A stretch of DNA of 64,000 nucleotides, from positions 1-64,000 of the forward strand of contig JAOUNS010000019.1 in NCBI GenBank assembly GCA_029880855.1. The letters are read 5' to 3'. Source of the stretch: Gammaproteobacteria bacterium (GTDB taxonomy: Bacteria > Pseudomonadota > Gammaproteobacteria > UBA6429 > Thiohalophilaceae). Positions 61,721 to 64,000 of the stretch are shown here, in pieces (within the stretch, counting starts at the first letter, position 1; every line of letters starts with the position of its first letter). A program made the position numbers and the translations under genes. The notes beneath the pieces were generated by a model. It made no database searches, had not been told where the DNA came from, and was given only the letters and a program-made list of their open reading frames with translations.

Positions 61721-63007
61721 TCACCCCTGAGTATTGTTTGGGGGGAGCAGATCCTGCTCCCCTTCACTCCGGGCGATGATCACCGCCCCGCATGAATCAC
61801 TAAACACATTTACCGCCGTCCGGCACATATCCAGGATCCGATCCACCGCCAGGATCAGGCCGATCCCTTCCGCCGGCAAACCGATGGTGCCCAGAATGAT
61901 GGAAATCGCCACCAGGCTGGCGGCCGGTATGCCCGCCACACCGATTGAGGTCAACAGGGCCACCAGCACCACCGTAAACTGGGTGGCCAGGCTTAGTTCC
62001 AGACCATAGGCCTGTGCAATAAACAGGGCCGCTACACATTCATAGAGCGCCGTCCCATCCATATTGACCGTCGCCCCCAACGGCAAAACAAACGAACTGG
62101 TGCGATTGGAGACCCCGGCCTTCTTCTCGACACACTCCATGGTCATGGGCAAGGTGGCGGACGAAGAGGCGGTGGAAAAAGCCGTCAATAATGCGGAGGA
62201 CATGGCCTGGAAATGGCGCAACGGATTGACCTGTCCGATCAGCTTGAGCATCAGCGGTAAAATAATAAACAGGTGGGCCGCCAGGGCCAGCAACACGGTA
62301 ACCAAGAACACCAGCAGCGGTTTAAAGACTTCCAGCCCGGTACCCGCCACCACCTTGGCCACCAGGGCAAACACACCGATGGGCGCAAAGCGCATCACCC
62401 ATTCAGTAATCTTCATCATGACCTCGAACAGCCCCTGCCAGAAGTTGTACTGGGCTTCCGCATACGGTTCGCTGATTCTGGTCATGAAGTAACCAAAGAG
62501 AATGCTAAAGAAGATCAGGCCCAGCATCTGCCCGTTGGCGGCAGCGGCCACGATATTGGTGGGAACCATGCTCAGAAAGACCCCGGCGATATCCCCGGTT
62601 CCCTTACCCATGACCTTTTCGGCCGCCATGGCCCCCTGTTCGGCGGACAGTCCCAACACGTCTTTGGCAGGTTGACCATCAATGATGCCGGGGGCCAACA
62701 GGTTCACAAACAGCAAGCCGGTCAGAATGGCCAACAGGCTGCTGGTCATATAAAACAGGACGGCTTTACCGCCCAGCCGACCCAGTCCCTGAGAGCCGCC
62801 GATACCGGCTATCCCCGTAATCAGAGATGCCACAATCAACGGTACGATGATCATTTTCAGGGCATTCAAAAACAAAGTGCCCGTGAAATCGAACATGGAA
62901 TAGAAACTGATGCCAAAGATGGCGGATTGCGTACCCGCCAACGATCCCGCCAGGATCGCTAAAACAAGGGCGATGATGATTTGCCAGTGCAACGGCAGTC
63001 TTGGCAT
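61721..63007 (-). CDS. Dicarboxylate/amino acid:cation symporter (DAACS family)
   Basis: This 428-residue membrane symporter of the GltP/DctA/EAAT type carries Na+ or H+ with glutamate, aspartate or C4-dicarboxylates. Family marks are the serine-rich hairpin FSTASSSATLPMTMECVEKK, the cation site FVLPLGATVNMDGTALYECV, and GIPAASLVAISIILGTIGLP, followed by AVDRILDMCRTAVNVFSDSC. About eight helices and two re-entrant hairpins are expected. The substrate cannot be decided. It lies between fabI and ppiD, which are often neighbours, and is convergent with fabI (8 bp apart). Confidence 0.93.
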   Translation of the reverse strand: MPRLPLHWQIIIALVLAILAGSLAGTQSAIFGISFYSMFDFTGTLFLNALKMIIVPLIVASLITGIAGIGGSQGLGRLGGKAVLFYMTSSLLAILTGLLFVNLLAPGIIDGQPAKDVLGLSAEQGAMAAEKVMGKGTGDIAGVFLSMVPTNIVAAAANGQMLGLIFFSILFGYFMTRISEPYAEAQYNFWQGLFEVMMKITEWVMRFAPIGVFALVAKVVAGTGLEVFKPLLVFLVTVLLALAAHLFIILPLMLKLIGQVNPLRHFQAMSSALLTAFSTASSSATLPMTMECVEKKAGVSNRTSSFVLPLGATVNMDGTALYECVAALFIAQAYGLELSLATQFTVVLVALLTSIGVAGIPAASLVAISIILGTIGLPAEGIGLILAVDRILDMCRTAVNVFSDSCGAVIIARSEGEQDLLPPNNTQG

Positions 63008-63057
63008 AGCGTCTTTCCCTTATTTATGTTGAGAAAGCCCGGCAACGAGTATTACGG

Positions 63058-64000
63058 TTACTCGTCTTTTGGCAAATTGATACTGATCTTGGCGTCCTTG
63101 TGCAACTGCTTCAGCAGGTGGTCCAGCATGGCGCGCCCCTGGAAGTTTGTCAGCGCCAGGACTTCCTGTTGCTGTTTTGCCTTGTCTGCTTTGGTATCTG
63201 ACACCTGCACCGCGAACAGACCGACCACCACACCGTCTCCGGTACCGGTGGCGGTATTGCCCCAGGATGTCTTGCCTGCGTCAGGCTTCGGCAAAGTAAA
63301 ACCGAAGCGACGAATCTCATGTGGCACCTGTTTGGCGAGCGGTACGGTATCCAATTCGGCTGAGCGGAAAATCGGACCGGTTTTCACCCACTTCGCGCCT
63401 TTAATGCTTTTCACCACCTGCTCCGGCGATTCACCACCTTGCAGGCGCGCCAACACCTTGTCACTGGTCTCTTTCACCATCGCGGCAGCCGCCTGGGTCT
63501 TCAGACGGGTCTGGAGAAGAGGTGTCACTTCCTGCAAAGATCGCTGTGAAGCGGGTTTGTGTTCCTTGATCCGCAAGACCAATGCATGCTCACCCAACTC
63601 CAGCATTTTGCTGTTCTTACCGCCGGTTAACACTTCCTCACTGAATGCCGCTTGCACCACTCTCGGATCCGCCGCAATACCGGTACCACCCTGACGGGTA
63701 AAGAATCCGGAGGTTTTGATTGTCAGCCCCAATTCTTCCACGACCGGTGACAGGGAATCGGGTTTCTCGAAGGAGAGCAGATCCAGTTTTGATGTATCGG
63801 TGCCAAAGTCACTCTGCGCCTGTTGTATCTGCAGTGATTTCTTAATCTGTTCACGAACGGCTTGCAGGGGTTTGACCTTCTCCGGCTTGATATCGGTCAG
63901 TTTGATCAGGTGGTAGCCGTATTTGGAACGGACCGGCTCACTCACCGATCCCTTCTTCAAACTGAAGGCGCTCTCCTCAAAGGCTTTATCCATTACATTG
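63058..64000 (-). CDS. ppiD: Periplasmic folding chaperone PpiD (C-terminal part, cut by window edge)
   Basis: The frame is open to base 64000, so about 314 C-terminal residues are present and the N-terminus (membrane anchor and chaperone domain) lies outside. It begins at the end of a parvulin-type domain (FEESAFSLKKGSVSEPVRSK, YGYHLIKLTDIKPEK). The SurA/PpiD-like C-terminal region follows (VVEELGLTIKTSGFFTRQGG, VVGLFAVQVSDTKADKAKQQ). An internal ATG at 63993 is not the start. PpiD sits at the inner membrane near the Sec translocon and helps fold exported proteins. Confidence 0.85.
   Translation of the reverse strand, partial: NVMDKAFEESAFSLKKGSVSEPVRSKYGYHLIKLTDIKPEKVKPLQAVREQIKKSLQIQQAQSDFGTDTSKLDLLSFEKPDSLSPVVEELGLTIKTSGFFTRQGGTGIAADPRVVQAAFSEEVLTGGKNSKMLELGEHALVLRIKEHKPASQRSLQEVTPLLQTRLKTQAAAAMVKETSDKVLARLQGGESPEQVVKSIKGAKWVKTGPIFRSAELDTVPLAKQVPHEIRRFGFTLPKPDAGKTSWGNTATGTGDGVVVGLFAVQVSDTKADKAKQQQEVLALTNFQGRAMLDHLLKQLHKDAKISINLPKDE

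Noticed and set aside
61741-61763. A strong hairpin (GGGGAGCAG with CTGCTCCCC) as a fabI terminator
   Set aside because: It lies inside the coding end of the convergent symporter gene and has no T-run on the plus strand, so it is not claimed as a terminator.

Overview
The window looks like chromosome of a gammaproteobacterium of moderate GC. The supporting signs are the gltX-glnS-tRNA-Ala(GGC)-tRNA-Glu(TTC) neighbourhood, the dnaQ-rnhA-yafS-like-mltD order, yejABEF beside fabI and ppiD, an HptB/HsbR/HsbA-like signalling block, and NhaD. Sucrose synthesis genes and a putative LCIB-type carbonic anhydrase would suit a salt-adapted, perhaps autotrophic or methylotrophic member of the class, but that is inference; no species can be named.

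Region 1 (1-9.7 kb) is accessory DNA. A type II-C CRISPR array of 41 identical 36-bp repeats starts exactly at base 1 and probably continues to the left. It is followed by a Rho-independent terminator, then cas2, cas1 and cas9 on the minus strand, and a divergent tracrRNA upstream of cas9. Every repeat ends in a -10-like hexamer (TATACT), so each spacer probably has its own promoter, as known for Neisseria II-C arrays. After about 560 bp of AT-rich non-coding DNA comes a large serine recombinase whose reading frame ends inside the antisense strand of tRNA-Glu. This suggests an island inserted at, or abutting, that tRNA.

Region 2 (9.6-19 kb) is core. It holds tRNA-Glu, a small membrane protein, tRNA-Ala, glnS and gltX on the minus strand. 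On the plus strand are a TIGR03546/TIGR03545 membrane protein pair and a cysteine-rich lipoprotein. An ExeA-like AAA ATPase is convergent with them.

Region 3 (19-39.6 kb) is sugar metabolism with two inserts. gnd-zwf, glk and pgl form the oxidative pentose phosphate entry. An (alpha/alpha)6 glycosidase is paired with a sucrose-phosphate phosphatase. Fructokinase and sucrose-phosphate synthase form an operon divergent from a GH100 neutral invertase. Together they make a full sucrose synthesis/breakdown cycle. The phosphatase-like domain of the synthase has lost its nucleophilic Asp, so the separate phosphatase is probably needed. Between these lie an uncharacterised RimK-type ATP-grasp / DUF2817 / GNAT-C39 peptidase / 2OG-Fe(II) oxygenase group, and an RND pump plus TolC pair without an adaptor gene.

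Region 4 (39.8-47.8 kb) is signalling: a large hybrid histidine kinase, the decayed C-terminal end of another kinase, REC-Hpt, REC-PP2C-ATPase (HsbR-like), STAS (HsbA-like) and an MCP. A probable minus-strand small RNA and the NhaD antiporter with an inverted-repeat-flanked promoter follow.

Region 5 (49.8-64 kb) is mostly core: dnaQ, rnhA, a yafS-like methyltransferase, mltD, the LCIB-like protein, yejABEF, a 139-bp MITE-like palindrome, fabI, a dicarboxylate/amino acid symporter and the C-terminal part of ppiD, cut by the window edge.
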